This document shows positions 33,910 through 42,103 of a stretch of 64,000 nt of DNA, piece by piece (the first letter of the stretch is position 1; each line of letters opens with the position of its first letter). A model generated the notes under the pieces. The model was not told where the DNA came from. It made no database searches and worked only from the letters and a program-made list of their open reading frames with translations. The DNA comes from Allomuricauda sp. ARW1Y1. Its GTDB lineage: Bacteria > Bacteroidota > Bacteroidia > Flavobacteriales > Flavobacteriaceae. The stretch is taken from assembly GCF_013407935.1 (NCBI RefSeq), contig NZ_JACBZU010000003.1, forward strand, positions 186,001-250,000. The letters run 5' to 3'. The translations under genes were made by a program, and so were the position numbers.

Positions 33910-33984
33910 AATGTAAGCGGTTATGATAGCATTGCAATAAAAGGGCAAGAAATCAAAAAAATATTTTTTACAACCGCTTACATT
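33910..33984. repeat. 13-bp perfect inverted repeat between the isomerase gene and tRNA-Arg
   Basis: AATGTAAGCGGTT (33910-33922) is repeated in perfect inverse as AACCGCTTACATT (33972-33984), with 49 bp between. Each arm (TGTAAGCGGTT) resembles half of a LacI-family or cre-like operator with a central CG. The right arm directly precedes the tRNA promoter's -7 box. It could be two operators, a long hairpin terminator for the isomerase gene, or a mobile-element trace. Confidence 0.6.
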
Positions 33985-33986
33985 AG

Positions 33987-33994
33987 TATCTTTG
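33987..33994 (+). promoter_or_regulatory. -7 box of the tRNA-Arg promoter
   Basis: TATCTTTG is a full match to the Bacteroidota TAnnTTTG element and lies 15 bp before the first base of the tRNA. The upstream T-rich ATATTTTTTA may serve as the -33 region. Confidence 0.6.
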
Positions 33995-34008
33995 CACCCG
34001 CAAAGTTT

Positions 34009-34082
34009 GGTCGCGTAGCTCAGCTGGATAGAGCATCTGCCTTCTAAGCAGACGGTCGAAGGTTCGAATCCTTCCGCGATCA
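34009..34082 (+). tRNA. tRNA-Arg (anticodon TCT)
   Basis: The 74-nt cloverleaf has acceptor stem GGTCGCG paired with CGCGATC (one G-T), a D-arm with AGCTCAGCTGGATAGAGC, an anticodon loop CTTCTAA giving anticodon TCT (reads AGA), and a T-arm with GGTTCGAATCC. The 3' CCA is not encoded. A terminator follows directly. Confidence 0.97.
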
Positions 34083-34084
34083 CT

Positions 34085-34115
34085 AAAAAAAGCTCCCAAA
34101 CATGGGGGCTTTTTT
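34085..34115 (+). terminator. Rho-independent terminator after tRNA-Arg
   Basis: The stem AGCTCCC with GGGGGCT (one G-T) is flanked by an A-run and a run of T, with a 6-nt loop. Confidence 0.88.
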
Positions 34116-34289
34116 GCTTTTATCAAGATATTCAACCACACCATCGAGGATTAAATTTTAAACCTGTAACTTGTAAATGAATGCATAATCAATTTATAGG
34201 GTCCTTGTTTTTTTCCAACACCAGTATTGATCAGAAACAACACTTGATCTTTCCCATACGCGATTGCAGCCATATTTTAAATGTGAAAC

Positions 34290-34430
34290 ATGAAAAAGCT
34301 ACTTCTTGTCATTTTGCTTCTTATAGCCATTGCGATGATTTTCATTTCCATAAATGCCCGTATTCTTCCACCGGGCCTAACGGGTTTAGGATTTATACTG
34401 ATTGCAATCATGCTCTACAAGAAACCGTAG
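34290..34430 (+). CDS. Small membrane protein, 46 residues
   Basis: ATG 34290 opens a 46-codon frame ending at TAG 34430. It has a basic start (MKK), one hydrophobic helix (LLLVILLLIAIAMIFISI), a turn with NARILPPGLTG, and a second hydrophobic stretch (LGFILIAIMLY) before KKP. The two-helix hairpin and the basic ends fit a real inner-membrane peptide. Similar tiny proteins are common but poorly annotated. Overlapping longer frames have non-protein-like composition. Function unknown. Confidence 0.6.
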   Translation: MKKLLLVILLLIAIAMIFISINARILPPGLTGLGFILIAIMLYKKP

Positions 34431-34600
34431 CCACTGGCTTAGAAACAAAGTATAATATCCACCAGTTGTACCACAGCACAAAGAAAAAACCACTCTCCAA
34501 GATAATTTGACCATTAAACAACGACCAATATCCAAAGAACAGCATGTAATCTTCCCTGAACAAAAGGAAACAGTTGAAGGAAGCAATAAAAGAACGAATT

Positions 34601-35989
34601 ATGGACCGTAAACAGATTACCACTTTTGATGCAATCATCATTGGTTCTGGGCAAGCAGGGACCCCATTAGTTTTTAAATTGGCATCGGAAGGTCAAAAAG
34701 TGGCGTTTATCGAAAAAGAACATTTCGGAGGCACCTGTGTAAATAATGGCTGTACACCCACCAAAGCCTACGTGGCCAGTGCCCGACGTATGTGGGAGGC
34801 ACAGCATGGAGGGGACCTTGGGATTGAAATTCCACCGGGAACCAAAGCAAACCTTCGCGCCATAAAAGCTCGAAAGGACAAATTGGTTCAAAATTCCTTG
34901 AATGGCATTGCCAAAGGGGTGGAGAATCATGAAAATATCAGTTTTTTTAAAGGAGAGGCACGTTTTGAAGGCGATAAGATTGTGGAAGTAAACCATACAT
35001 TCTTGACCGCCAAGGAAATTTATATCAATGTTGGTGGCAGTCCATTTATTCCTGATGGCTATGAGGACATCCCGTATCTCACCAATCAGAGTATATTGGA
35101 GTTGGAAGAATTGCCTGAGCACCTTTTGATTATCGGTGGAAGCTATATTGGTCTGGAATTTGGCCAAATGTTTTCGCGATTGGGTTCAAAGGTCACCATT
35201 ATTGAACGGGGTAAGACCATTATTGGAAAGGAGGATGAGGAAACCAGTCAAACTATTCAACGAATGATGGAAGAGGAGGGGGTGGATTTCAGGCTCGGCG
35301 CAACTTGTCTGTCCGCCAAGAAAAATGGACAAGGTGGAATTACTGCACAAATCAATTGCTCCAAGGAGGGTCGATTGGAAATAGATGGGAGTCATCTTTT
35401 GTTGGCCGTTGGTAGACGCCCCAATACTGCAAACCTGCAGCTTGAAAATACCGGTGTAAAAATAGATGATAAAGGATTCATAGCGGTGAACGATTACTTG
35501 GAAACCAATGTGAAAGGCATTTTTGCCTTGGGCGACTGCAATGGCAAAGGATCATTTACTCACACCGCTTACAATGACTACGAGATTCTTGCTGAGAATA
35601 AATTTGATGGAAAAAACAGAAAGGTATCCGATAGAATCACAACCTACGGACTTTATGTTGACCCACCCTTGGGCAGGGTCGGCATCACCAAAAAAGAGGC
35701 CCAAGATAAAGGGATGGATGTGCTCATAGGACATCGACCCATGAACAAAGTTGCCCGTGCCAAGGAAAAAGGAGAAACCAAAGGTTATATGAGCGTGGTG
35801 GTCGATGCAAAGACCAAAAAATTATTGGGAGCCACAGTACTTGGTGTGGGCGGGGATGAGATTATCAGTGGCCTTATCAACATGATGTATGCTAATAAAA
35901 GTTATGAGGTGATACGCGACTCCGTACAACCCCATCCTACCGTTTCCGAGCTTATTCCCACCATGTTGGAATCATTGACTAAATTGTAG
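34601..35989 (+). CDS. FAD-dependent pyridine nucleotide-disulfide oxidoreductase, MerA-like
   Basis: ATG 34601 (DRKQITTFDAIIIGSGQAG) is preferred to an upstream TTG, giving 462 residues. An N-terminal FAD Rossmann motif GSGQAG is followed by the redox-active disulfide GGTCVNNGCTPTK, an NAD(P) motif IIGGSYIGLEFG, a second FAD segment FALGDCNG, and the C-terminal dimer domain with HPTVSE. It lacks the C-terminal vicinal Cys pair of true mercuric reductase, so mercury reduction is unlikely. DUF427 and the ergothioneine genes egtB and egtD follow within a few bases, which suggests a thiol-redox role. Confidence 0.85.
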   Translation: MDRKQITTFDAIIIGSGQAGTPLVFKLASEGQKVAFIEKEHFGGTCVNNGCTPTKAYVASARRMWEAQHGGDLGIEIPPGTKANLRAIKARKDKLVQNSLNGIAKGVENHENISFFKGEARFEGDKIVEVNHTFLTAKEIYINVGGSPFIPDGYEDIPYLTNQSILELEELPEHLLIIGGSYIGLEFGQMFSRLGSKVTIIERGKTIIGKEDEETSQTIQRMMEEEGVDFRLGATCLSAKKNGQGGITAQINCSKEGRLEIDGSHLLLAVGRRPNTANLQLENTGVKIDDKGFIAVNDYLETNVKGIFALGDCNGKGSFTHTAYNDYEILAENKFDGKNRKVSDRITTYGLYVDPPLGRVGITKKEAQDKGMDVLIGHRPMNKVARAKEKGETKGYMSVVVDAKTKKLLGATVLGVGGDEIISGLINMMYANKSYEVIRDSVQPHPTVSELIPTMLESLTKL

Positions 35990-35995
35990 AAAAAT

Positions 35996-36277
35996 ATGAA
36001 AGCCATTTGGAACAATCAGATTGTGGCCGAAAGTGCCAACACAATCATAATCGAAAACAACCATTATTTTCCACCGGAAAGCATCAATCCAACGTATTTT
36101 AAGGACAGCGATACCACTAGCACTTGCCATTGGAAAGGCACCGCCAATTACAAGACGATCGTGGTGGACGGAGTTGCCAACGAGGACGCTGCTTGGTATT
36201 ATGCAAATCCCTCTGCTTTGGCGAAGGGGATTGCAGGCTATTATGCTTTTTGGAAGGGAGTAAAGATTGAAAGTTAA
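35996..36277 (+). CDS. DUF427 domain protein
   Basis: The 93-residue single-domain protein has the DUF427 features KAIWNNQIVAES, YFPPESINP, TSTCHWKGTANY and DAAWYYANPSALAKGIAGYYAFWKGV. The family has a compact beta fold with no established biochemical function. It begins 6 bp after the oxidoreductase, and its TAA overlaps the egtB ATG by one base, so it is translationally coupled to ergothioneine synthesis. Confidence 0.93.
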   Translation: MKAIWNNQIVAESANTIIIENNHYFPPESINPTYFKDSDTTSTCHWKGTANYKTIVVDGVANEDAAWYYANPSALAKGIAGYYAFWKGVKIES

Positions 36278-37425
36278 TGAAGTTAAAAGACCAGTTTTTA
36301 AAGACCAGAAAAGAGACCGAAACGATATGCAGCCCGCTTCAAACCGAAGATTATGTGGTACAGCCTATGGAAAATGTGTCACCACCAAAATGGCATTTGG
36401 CCCATACCACATGGTTTTTTGAGCAGTTTGTCTTGGTGAAATACGACAATAATTACAAGGTATTCCATCCCGATTTTGCCTATTTGTTCAACAGCTATTA
36501 CAACAATATGGGCAAAAGAACCCAGCGGCAAGATCGTGGGTTTATGACCCGGCCTAGTGTCTCCAAGATTTACGAATATCGGGAATATGTTACCAACGCT
36601 ATCGAGAACATCTTGAAGAGCCACCCCAGTAATGAAGTATTCGAACTGGTTGAAATAGGGATACATCACGAACAACAGCACCAGGAACTTTTGGCCTATG
36701 ATATCAAATATATCTTGGGAACACAGCCCACATTTCCCAGCATCGGAAATGTTTTTGGATGGGAAGCGGAGCGCCAAAAACAGGAATGGATTTCTTTTCA
36801 AGAAGGTTTGTATGAAATCGGTCATACAGGGGGCGGATTTTGTTTTGATAACGAACTCCCCTCGCACAAGGTCTATCTACAAGATTTCCAAATCAGTAAT
36901 AGGTTGGTGACCAATGGCGAATTTTTGGAGTTTATGGAAGATGGCGGATACAACAATTTCAATCTATGGCACGATGAAGGATGGCATTTTATCCAAAACA
37001 ATGGCATCGCACACCCCCTATATTGGCATTACCATGACAGTGAATGGCAACAGTACCATTTTAATGGGCTGGAAAAGCTAAATCCAGATGTACCGGTATC
37101 CCATATTTCCATGTACGAAGCCTATGCCTTTGCCAATTGGAAAGGAATGCGATTGCCCATCGAATTTGAATGGGAAGTGGCCGCCGATAAATTGGCTTGG
37201 GGTCAACTATGGGAATGGACACACTCTGCCTATTTACCTTATCCTGGCTTTACCCAGGCCGAGGGAGCTCTCGGGGAATACAACGGGAAGTTTATGCTCA
37301 ACCAAATGGTGTTGAGAGGCGCTTCGGTAGCTACGGCACAAGGCCACGAAAGAAATACGTACCGTAATTTTTTTCATGCCTCCAGTAGATGGATTTTTTC
37401 AGGGATTCGATTGGTAAATAAGTAA
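36277..37425 (+). CDS. egtB: Ergothioneine biosynthesis sulfoxide synthase EgtB
   Basis: The 382-residue non-haem iron enzyme joins the imidazole C2 of hercynine to a thiol with oxygen. A DinB-like N-terminal domain supplies the iron ligands: H40/H43 region WHLAHTTWFF and the HxxxHxE motif in HHEQQHQELL. The C-terminal formylglycine-enzyme-like domain has GMRLPIEFEWE, LWEWTHSAYLPYPGF and FHASSRWIFSGIRL. It is somewhat shorter than actinobacterial EgtB. The Asp that helps bind gamma-glutamylcysteine there is not evident. It lies 6 bp before egtD. Confidence 0.93.
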   Translation: MKLKDQFLKTRKETETICSPLQTEDYVVQPMENVSPPKWHLAHTTWFFEQFVLVKYDNNYKVFHPDFAYLFNSYYNNMGKRTQRQDRGFMTRPSVSKIYEYREYVTNAIENILKSHPSNEVFELVEIGIHHEQQHQELLAYDIKYILGTQPTFPSIGNVFGWEAERQKQEWISFQEGLYEIGHTGGGFCFDNELPSHKVYLQDFQISNRLVTNGEFLEFMEDGGYNNFNLWHDEGWHFIQNNGIAHPLYWHYHDSEWQQYHFNGLEKLNPDVPVSHISMYEAYAFANWKGMRLPIEFEWEVAADKLAWGQLWEWTHSAYLPYPGFTQAEGALGEYNGKFMLNQMVLRGASVATAQGHERNTYRNFFHASSRWIFSGIRLVNK

Positions 37426-37431
37426 AATAGC

Positions 37432-38373
37432 ATGGGAGAATTTTTTGAACACGTAAAAGAAGGACTGAGCAAATCCCCAAAGGAAATTTCGTCCCGATAC
37501 TTCTATGATGCCAAGGGCGATGCACTGTACCAAGGTATCATGAAGTTGGATGAATACTATCTTCCCCGTTGCGAAATGCAGATTATAGCCGACAAAAGCC
37601 ATCAGATTGCCAAAGATATTGCCGCGCAACATTCGTCTTTGCAAGTTGTGGAACTAGGGGCAGGCGATGGCTCAAAAACCAAGCATTTGCTCAAACAATT
37701 CCGACCCTATTTCAGCGATTTGGAATATGTTGCCATGGATATCTCCGAAAATGTGTTGGATATCAACCAAACGGAGATCAGAAATGAAATTGAATCCATT
37801 GACTACAACGGTATCGCCGGTAACTATTTTGAAACCTATCAATCCCTCACCGAAACATCCAACGGAAGATTGGTTCTGTTTTTGGGAGCGAATATCGGCA
37901 ATTATACCACGGAGGAGGTAATCGACTTTTTTAAGTTTGTACAGTCTGGATTGGACAGGAACGACTATTTTTTGGTCGCTTTCGACCTTGTAAAAGACCC
38001 CAGAAAAATCCTTGCGGCTTACGATGATAGTCAAGGGATTACCAAACAGTTCAACCTTAATTTGTTGGAACGGATGAATCGGGAACTGGGTGCGAATTTT
38101 GATACCCGACATTTTGATCATTTTCCGTTTTATGATCCACTGACGGGCATAGCCTCCAGTCAAATTATCAGTATGAAAAAGCAGACTGTCGAGTTTTCCA
38201 ATGGCTTTTCCGCATCCTTTGACCTATTTGAAGCCATCCACACGGAGATTTCCAAAAAGTTCTTTTGGAGCGATATTGAAGAAATCGCCGAGGAATCAAA
38301 CATGCATATTGCACAGAATTATTTCAACACGAGCAAGGGATATTCGTTTGTTCTGTTTCAGCCGGCTAGCTAG
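37432..38373 (+). CDS. egtD: L-histidine N(alpha)-methyltransferase EgtD
   Basis: The 313-residue cytoplasmic methyltransferase converts histidine to hercynine with three SAM. It has the SSRYFYDAKGDALYQGIMKLDEYYLPRCE opening typical of the family, the SAM motif VVELGAGDGSKTKHLL and the segment LFLGANIGNYT. The C-terminal DUF2260-type end has YFNTSKGYSFVLF. It completes the two-enzyme core of ergothioneine synthesis. No egtA or egtC gene lies beside it. Confidence 0.94.
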   Translation: MGEFFEHVKEGLSKSPKEISSRYFYDAKGDALYQGIMKLDEYYLPRCEMQIIADKSHQIAKDIAAQHSSLQVVELGAGDGSKTKHLLKQFRPYFSDLEYVAMDISENVLDINQTEIRNEIESIDYNGIAGNYFETYQSLTETSNGRLVLFLGANIGNYTTEEVIDFFKFVQSGLDRNDYFLVAFDLVKDPRKILAAYDDSQGITKQFNLNLLERMNRELGANFDTRHFDHFPFYDPLTGIASSQIISMKKQTVEFSNGFSASFDLFEAIHTEISKKFFWSDIEEIAEESNMHIAQNYFNTSKGYSFVLFQPAS

Positions 38374-38387
38374 TATTTTATTTTTTT

Positions 38388-38630
38388 TCAATTATTGCGC
38401 AACGCCTCGATGAGTTCTTCTTTATCCATTTTGGACCGCCCCTCAATGCCTACGTCTTTGGCTTGGTCATAAAGTTCTTCCTTTGTCCATTCCTCATAAG
38501 GACTCGCTTTTCCTCCCTTTTTTCCAGCGTCAGGTGTATTGGCAATTCTGGCGGATTTTTCTTTACTGTACCCTTGCTCGCGAAGGGCTTCGTATTGTTC
38601 TTCGTTTTGTATGCTTGGATTTGGCATCAT
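38388..38630 (-). CDS. Small Rho N-terminal-like protein
   Basis: The 80-residue acidic/basic cytoplasmic protein has an N-terminal half QNEEQYEALREQGYSKEKSARIAN of the DUF7218 type. Its C-terminal half EEWTKEELYDQAKDVGIEGRSKMDKEELIEALRN is a Rho-N/SAP-like helix-extended-helix that could bind nucleic acid. It is known from many genomes as a Rho termination factor N-terminal-domain protein of unknown role. It converges on egtD with 14 bp between. Confidence 0.85.
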   Translation of the reverse strand: MMPNPSIQNEEQYEALREQGYSKEKSARIANTPDAGKKGGKASPYEEWTKEELYDQAKDVGIEGRSKMDKEELIEALRNN

Positions 38631-38853
38631 TACATATTTTAGTGAAACGTAAAGACTTTCCTTACTTTACCGGAATATGGTCAAGTGCCGGGAATTAATT
38701 TGCCTCATTTGGGATTTTTATTGCCTTTGCAGATTATTTGGAGTTTGTCCAAAACTTGTCCCTACGAACGAATCACGTTAACATTAAGACGTAATGGGCT
38801 AAGTTACACTTATCTAAGTCGATATCTTAAAAGCTTTTAAAGGATGTTTTGGC

Positions 38854-39309
38854 ATGACAGAAGTATTTACGAATGATTGGTCCCAAGTGATGGATTTTGC
38901 CCTAAAAGTGGGCATTGCAACCATTTCTGGCCTATTGATAGGGGTGGAAAGGGAATTTAAAGGCAAGGAAGCCGGTTTAAAAACAAATACCTTGGTCGCT
39001 ATAGGTGCAGCAGTATTTGTATTGATTTCCATGCGTTTTTATGGTGAGGAATATACGGATATCACTAGGGTATTGAGCCAAATTGTTACCGGAATCGGCT
39101 TTTTGGGCGCAGGCGTTATTCTGCAAAATGAAAAAGAAGAGCGCGTAAAAGGCTTGACCACCGCAGCCACGCTTTGGTGCAGCGCTGGAGCTGGATGCCT
39201 GGCGGCCATGGCTATGTGGCTGGAATTGGCCATACTTACGGTATTGGTAGTAATCGTAAACATTTTTTTTGGATATATCGACGATAGATTGTCAAAAAAC
39301 AGTAATTAG
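38854..39309 (+). CDS. MgtC/SapB family membrane protein
   Basis: The 151-residue inner-membrane protein has the MgtC signature SGLLIGVEREFKGKEAGLKTNTLVAIGAAVFVL, then GIGFLGAGVILQ and TAATLWCSAGAGC. It has about four membrane helices. It lacks the C-terminal ACT-like domain of virulence MgtC, so it is the short SapB-like form. Members influence magnesium homeostasis and ATP synthase activity in some bacteria. It is monocistronic. Confidence 0.92.
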   Translation: MTEVFTNDWSQVMDFALKVGIATISGLLIGVEREFKGKEAGLKTNTLVAIGAAVFVLISMRFYGEEYTDITRVLSQIVTGIGFLGAGVILQNEKEERVKGLTTAATLWCSAGAGCLAAMAMWLELAILTVLVVIVNIFFGYIDDRLSKNSN

Positions 39310-39509
39310 CTTCAGGAAAGTTGCTCGTCTAGAAAACCTTTTTTGGAAGGACCTAAGTGCCTGAAATTGAACAAAACAGACCTTAAAAATATTTGTAAGA
39401 AAAATATTTCATTTTTGAATACGATTACAATGAAATTCACGTTCTGGGATGTAAGGGATGATCTTTTGGAAAAGACATGGATTTGACTATTTTAAATAAA
39501 ATTTGAATT

Positions 39510-40703
39510 ATGAAGATGGCTGATGTAGAGCACAATAGAATAGAATACAAGCGCATTAAGAAATTAAGTGAGTTTGACCTTGATTATGGCAACCTCCACG
39601 AAGAATTCAAGGGTTTGGTGGAACTGGCAGCACATGTCGCGGGTACCGAAATTTCCCTGATCAATTTGATTGACCAGCACTCACAATGGAGTGTGTCCCG
39701 GCATAATCTGGATGTATTTCAGATGGATGTGGAATACTCCATTTGCCAACATACCATTCAGTCCGACCATATTATGGAAATACCGCACCTTGGGCGCGAT
39801 GAGCGTTTTAGCGACAGGCCTTTTGTAAAGGCTGATGACGGGTTCCGCTACTACTTGGGCATTCCGTTAAAGGTAAAGACCGGGGAGAATATCGGGGCAC
39901 TATGTGTGATGGACCATCAGGAGAAAAACGTTTCAGAAGAAAAGAAAAAGTTGCTTCGGCTCATTGCAAATGAGATTGTGGAGAAACTGGAGAACAAGTT
40001 AAATATGGATGAGCTTCAGGAAGCATTGGATAAAGCAACGGTGCAGCGCAATCAATTGGCACACGATGTACGAGGTCCTATTGGAGGTATTCTCGGTTTA
40101 GCTACAAGCACCGAAAATGTACCTTTGGAAGAAGAAGAATTCATGCAGTATATGCAAATGATCAAAGCATCTGCTGCCAAGTTACTGGAGTTGACCGACG
40201 ATATTCTGGAAAGGCAGAAGGTCCAACAACAGGAAAACTACTTTAACCTATCTGGTTTTAAGCAGCATCTGGATGGGCTTTACGAACTTCCAGCCCGTAA
40301 CAAGGAAATCCAACTGGACATTGATATCAACCAAAAAGAAGACCATCAAAAGTTTCCAAGAAGAAAGCTGCTACCCATAGTGGGAAACCTCATCGCGAAC
40401 GCCATCAAATTTACCCCTTCGCAAGGAACTATCGGCGTGGACCTCGATATTTCGGGTAAAGATGGAAAGAGGAACTTAATGATCACGGTTAGCGACAACG
40501 GCAAGGGAATCCCAAAGGAACGCTTGGAAAATATTAAAAAATTAGCTTGGTTTGAGGACCATGGCACCGACAACGAAAAAGGGTATGGCCTAGGGCTTCA
40601 ACTCGTAACTGAAATGGTCGAGGATATCCATGGAACACTGCATATCGATTCCGAAGAAGGGAAGGGTACAAGTGTATGTATTGTGGTACCTTTAAAGGAT
40701 TAA
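39510..40703 (+). CDS. GAF-domain sensor histidine kinase
   Basis: The 397-residue cytoplasmic kinase has a GAF domain (about 25-165) with ISLINLIDQHSQW, SICQHTI and GIPLKVKTGENIGALCVMDH. A HisKA-like helix contains the phospho-acceptor His in LAHDVRGPIGG (near 190). The HATPase domain has the N-box GNLIANAIKF, GKGIPKERL and GYGLGLQLV. No adjacent response regulator gene is present, so it is an orphan kinase. A small lipoprotein gene starts 18 bp downstream. Confidence 0.9.
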   Translation: MKMADVEHNRIEYKRIKKLSEFDLDYGNLHEEFKGLVELAAHVAGTEISLINLIDQHSQWSVSRHNLDVFQMDVEYSICQHTIQSDHIMEIPHLGRDERFSDRPFVKADDGFRYYLGIPLKVKTGENIGALCVMDHQEKNVSEEKKKLLRLIANEIVEKLENKLNMDELQEALDKATVQRNQLAHDVRGPIGGILGLATSTENVPLEEEEFMQYMQMIKASAAKLLELTDDILERQKVQQQENYFNLSGFKQHLDGLYELPARNKEIQLDIDINQKEDHQKFPRRKLLPIVGNLIANAIKFTPSQGTIGVDLDISGKDGKRNLMITVSDNGKGIPKERLENIKKLAWFEDHGTDNEKGYGLGLQLVTEMVEDIHGTLHIDSEEGKGTSVCIVVPLKD

Positions 40704-40721
40704 AAAATATATCCCTTTTTG

Positions 40722-41066
40722 ATGGTACAAAAAAGAATCCTTCCTTTTGTTCTGGGTTCCCTAGTGGTTTCTTCCTGTGGAAAACGAAGTAGAACACGCG
40801 TGATCACCGATTTGTCGCAACCGGTTTTTGATACCTTGGTTCCTTACGAAAAGCCCCTTAAGCCCTATGGTGTTGCTCTGTTTAAAGTGCAAGGTTCCGT
40901 AAATGATACCATAGCCATTCGGTTTTTAGGGTTGGATAGAAAATATATGGGCTCTTTTTCAGATAATATTAAAATGGAGTATTATGGTATGATTCCGGTA
41001 GTCTTTGAGTTTGATCCATTCCAGGCTAACGAGGGTGAGGTGAGGGTAGAATACTCCATTGAATAA
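40722..41066 (+). CDS. Small lipoprotein of unknown function
   Basis: ATG 40722 gives 114 residues with a lipoprotein leader (VQKRILPFVLGSLVVSSCGK; lipobox VVSSC, Cys about 19). The mature part has beta-rich segments (YGVALFKVQGSVNDTIAIRF, PVVFEFDPFQANEGEVRVEYSIE). I do not recognise a family. It lies 18 bp after the GAF kinase on the same strand and is followed by a bidirectional terminator. Confidence 0.65.
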   Translation: MVQKRILPFVLGSLVVSSCGKRSRTRVITDLSQPVFDTLVPYEKPLKPYGVALFKVQGSVNDTIAIRFLGLDRKYMGSFSDNIKMEYYGMIPVVFEFDPFQANEGEVRVEYSIE

Positions 41067-41138
41067 ATAGTCTTCATGCTCAGCAAATCCCTAAAGTCTG
41101 ACTGAGACGATAATTCATTTAAAAATTCAACACAAATA

Positions 41139-41168
41139 AAAGGCTGCCTTTTTAGGCAGCCTTTCTCT
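41139..41168. terminator. Bidirectional terminator between the lipoprotein and porP genes
   Basis: The perfect 10-bp stem AAAGGCTGCC with GGCAGCCTTT has a 6-nt loop and is followed by CTCTTTT on the plus strand. On the minus strand it is followed by TTATTTG. It serves both converging transcripts. Confidence 0.85.
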
Positions 41169-41186
41169 TTTGGTAAACTATATCGT

Positions 41187-42077
41187 TTACATTTTCAACC
41201 GCATAAACAGCTCGTGGGTGTTGTTGTCCAGTCCATCAATTGGGTTTTGGATAGAAGTTTCATAAGCGTAGCCCAAATTGAATCCATTGCTGATGTTGAA
41301 CAAGAACAGTCCGCTAATACTCTCATCATGTCGATAACTGGCCCCGAACTCAAAGCGTTCCCCAAAGTCCAAGATTCCGGTTACTTCCACAGAGATAGGG
41401 GATGCGTCCACATAGCGGAACATGCCCATGGTCTTAAGGTCCAATGTCTTTCCTAGCAAGAAGGTGTATCCGCCGCTCAAGTAGGCGTGCATGCGGTCCA
41501 CACCCAAGAAAGCGTTTCCGTCACGTTCTTGCAAACGGTCCGGGGTCAACAGCTTTGGAGCAGAAAGGGATGCAAAATACCTATCGTGTTTCAAATAGAC
41601 CCCGGCTCCCACATTGGGCGTAAAGCGGCTTTCGTAATCCATCAATGCGCCATCCTGACCAACACCGTAAGTGATAAGGCCCTGTGTATTGGCATCGTAG
41701 GAGTTCGCGCTTCCCTTGATTCCGAAATAAAGGGTGTGCTCTTCATCCAACTGGACATTATAGGACACATCAATGGCCACCCAAGTCTGTTGTTCTATAA
41801 AGGTTCTGTCGTTTAGAATGGAGGCACCGAGTCCCACATTTTTCCCGACCGGCATCCCGAAAATAGCGCTCTGGCTCTCCGGTGCCCCTTCGATGCCCGC
41901 CCATTGGCTACGGATTCCCAAAGCGAATTCCGCAGCCTCTGAACTTCCTACGAAGGCCGGGTTGTAAATGTTCATGTTGTAACGGTAAAAGGTATAGTTG
42001 GGATCCTGTTGGGCATTTGCCGTAGCGCAGACCACGAGGAACAGGGCCAGTAATCGTATGTTATTTAAAAGTTTCAT
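41187..42077 (-). CDS. PorP/SprF family type IX secretion membrane protein
   Basis: The 296-residue protein has a signal peptide (ending CATANAQ) and the PorP/SprF outer-membrane beta-barrel pattern: DPNYTFYRYNMNIYNPAFVGS, GIRSQWAGIEGAPESQ, GLGASILNDRTFIEQQTW and the terminal NTHELFMRLKM. Members work with the type IX secretion system, and each is usually encoded next to one large adhesin with a type B sorting domain, as here. The adhesin gene ends 26 bp upstream, so the two are co-transcribed. Confidence 0.93.
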   Translation of the reverse strand: MKLLNNIRLLALFLVVCATANAQQDPNYTFYRYNMNIYNPAFVGSSEAAEFALGIRSQWAGIEGAPESQSAIFGMPVGKNVGLGASILNDRTFIEQQTWVAIDVSYNVQLDEEHTLYFGIKGSANSYDANTQGLITYGVGQDGALMDYESRFTPNVGAGVYLKHDRYFASLSAPKLLTPDRLQERDGNAFLGVDRMHAYLSGGYTFLLGKTLDLKTMGMFRYVDASPISVEVTGILDFGERFEFGASYRHDESISGLFLFNISNGFNLGYAYETSIQNPIDGLDNNTHELFMRLKM

Positions 42078-42103
42078 TGTTGTAGTATGGTTTTTTGTTG
42101 GTA

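Noticed and set aside
34181..34510. Frame of 109 residues beside tRNA-Arg
   Set aside because: Its composition (many Cys and His, no domain) is not protein-like, and it overlaps the better 46-residue membrane peptide in another frame.
34601..35989. Mercuric reductase
   Set aside because: The redox disulfide is present, but the C-terminal vicinal cysteines needed for mercury binding are absent and no mer genes are nearby.
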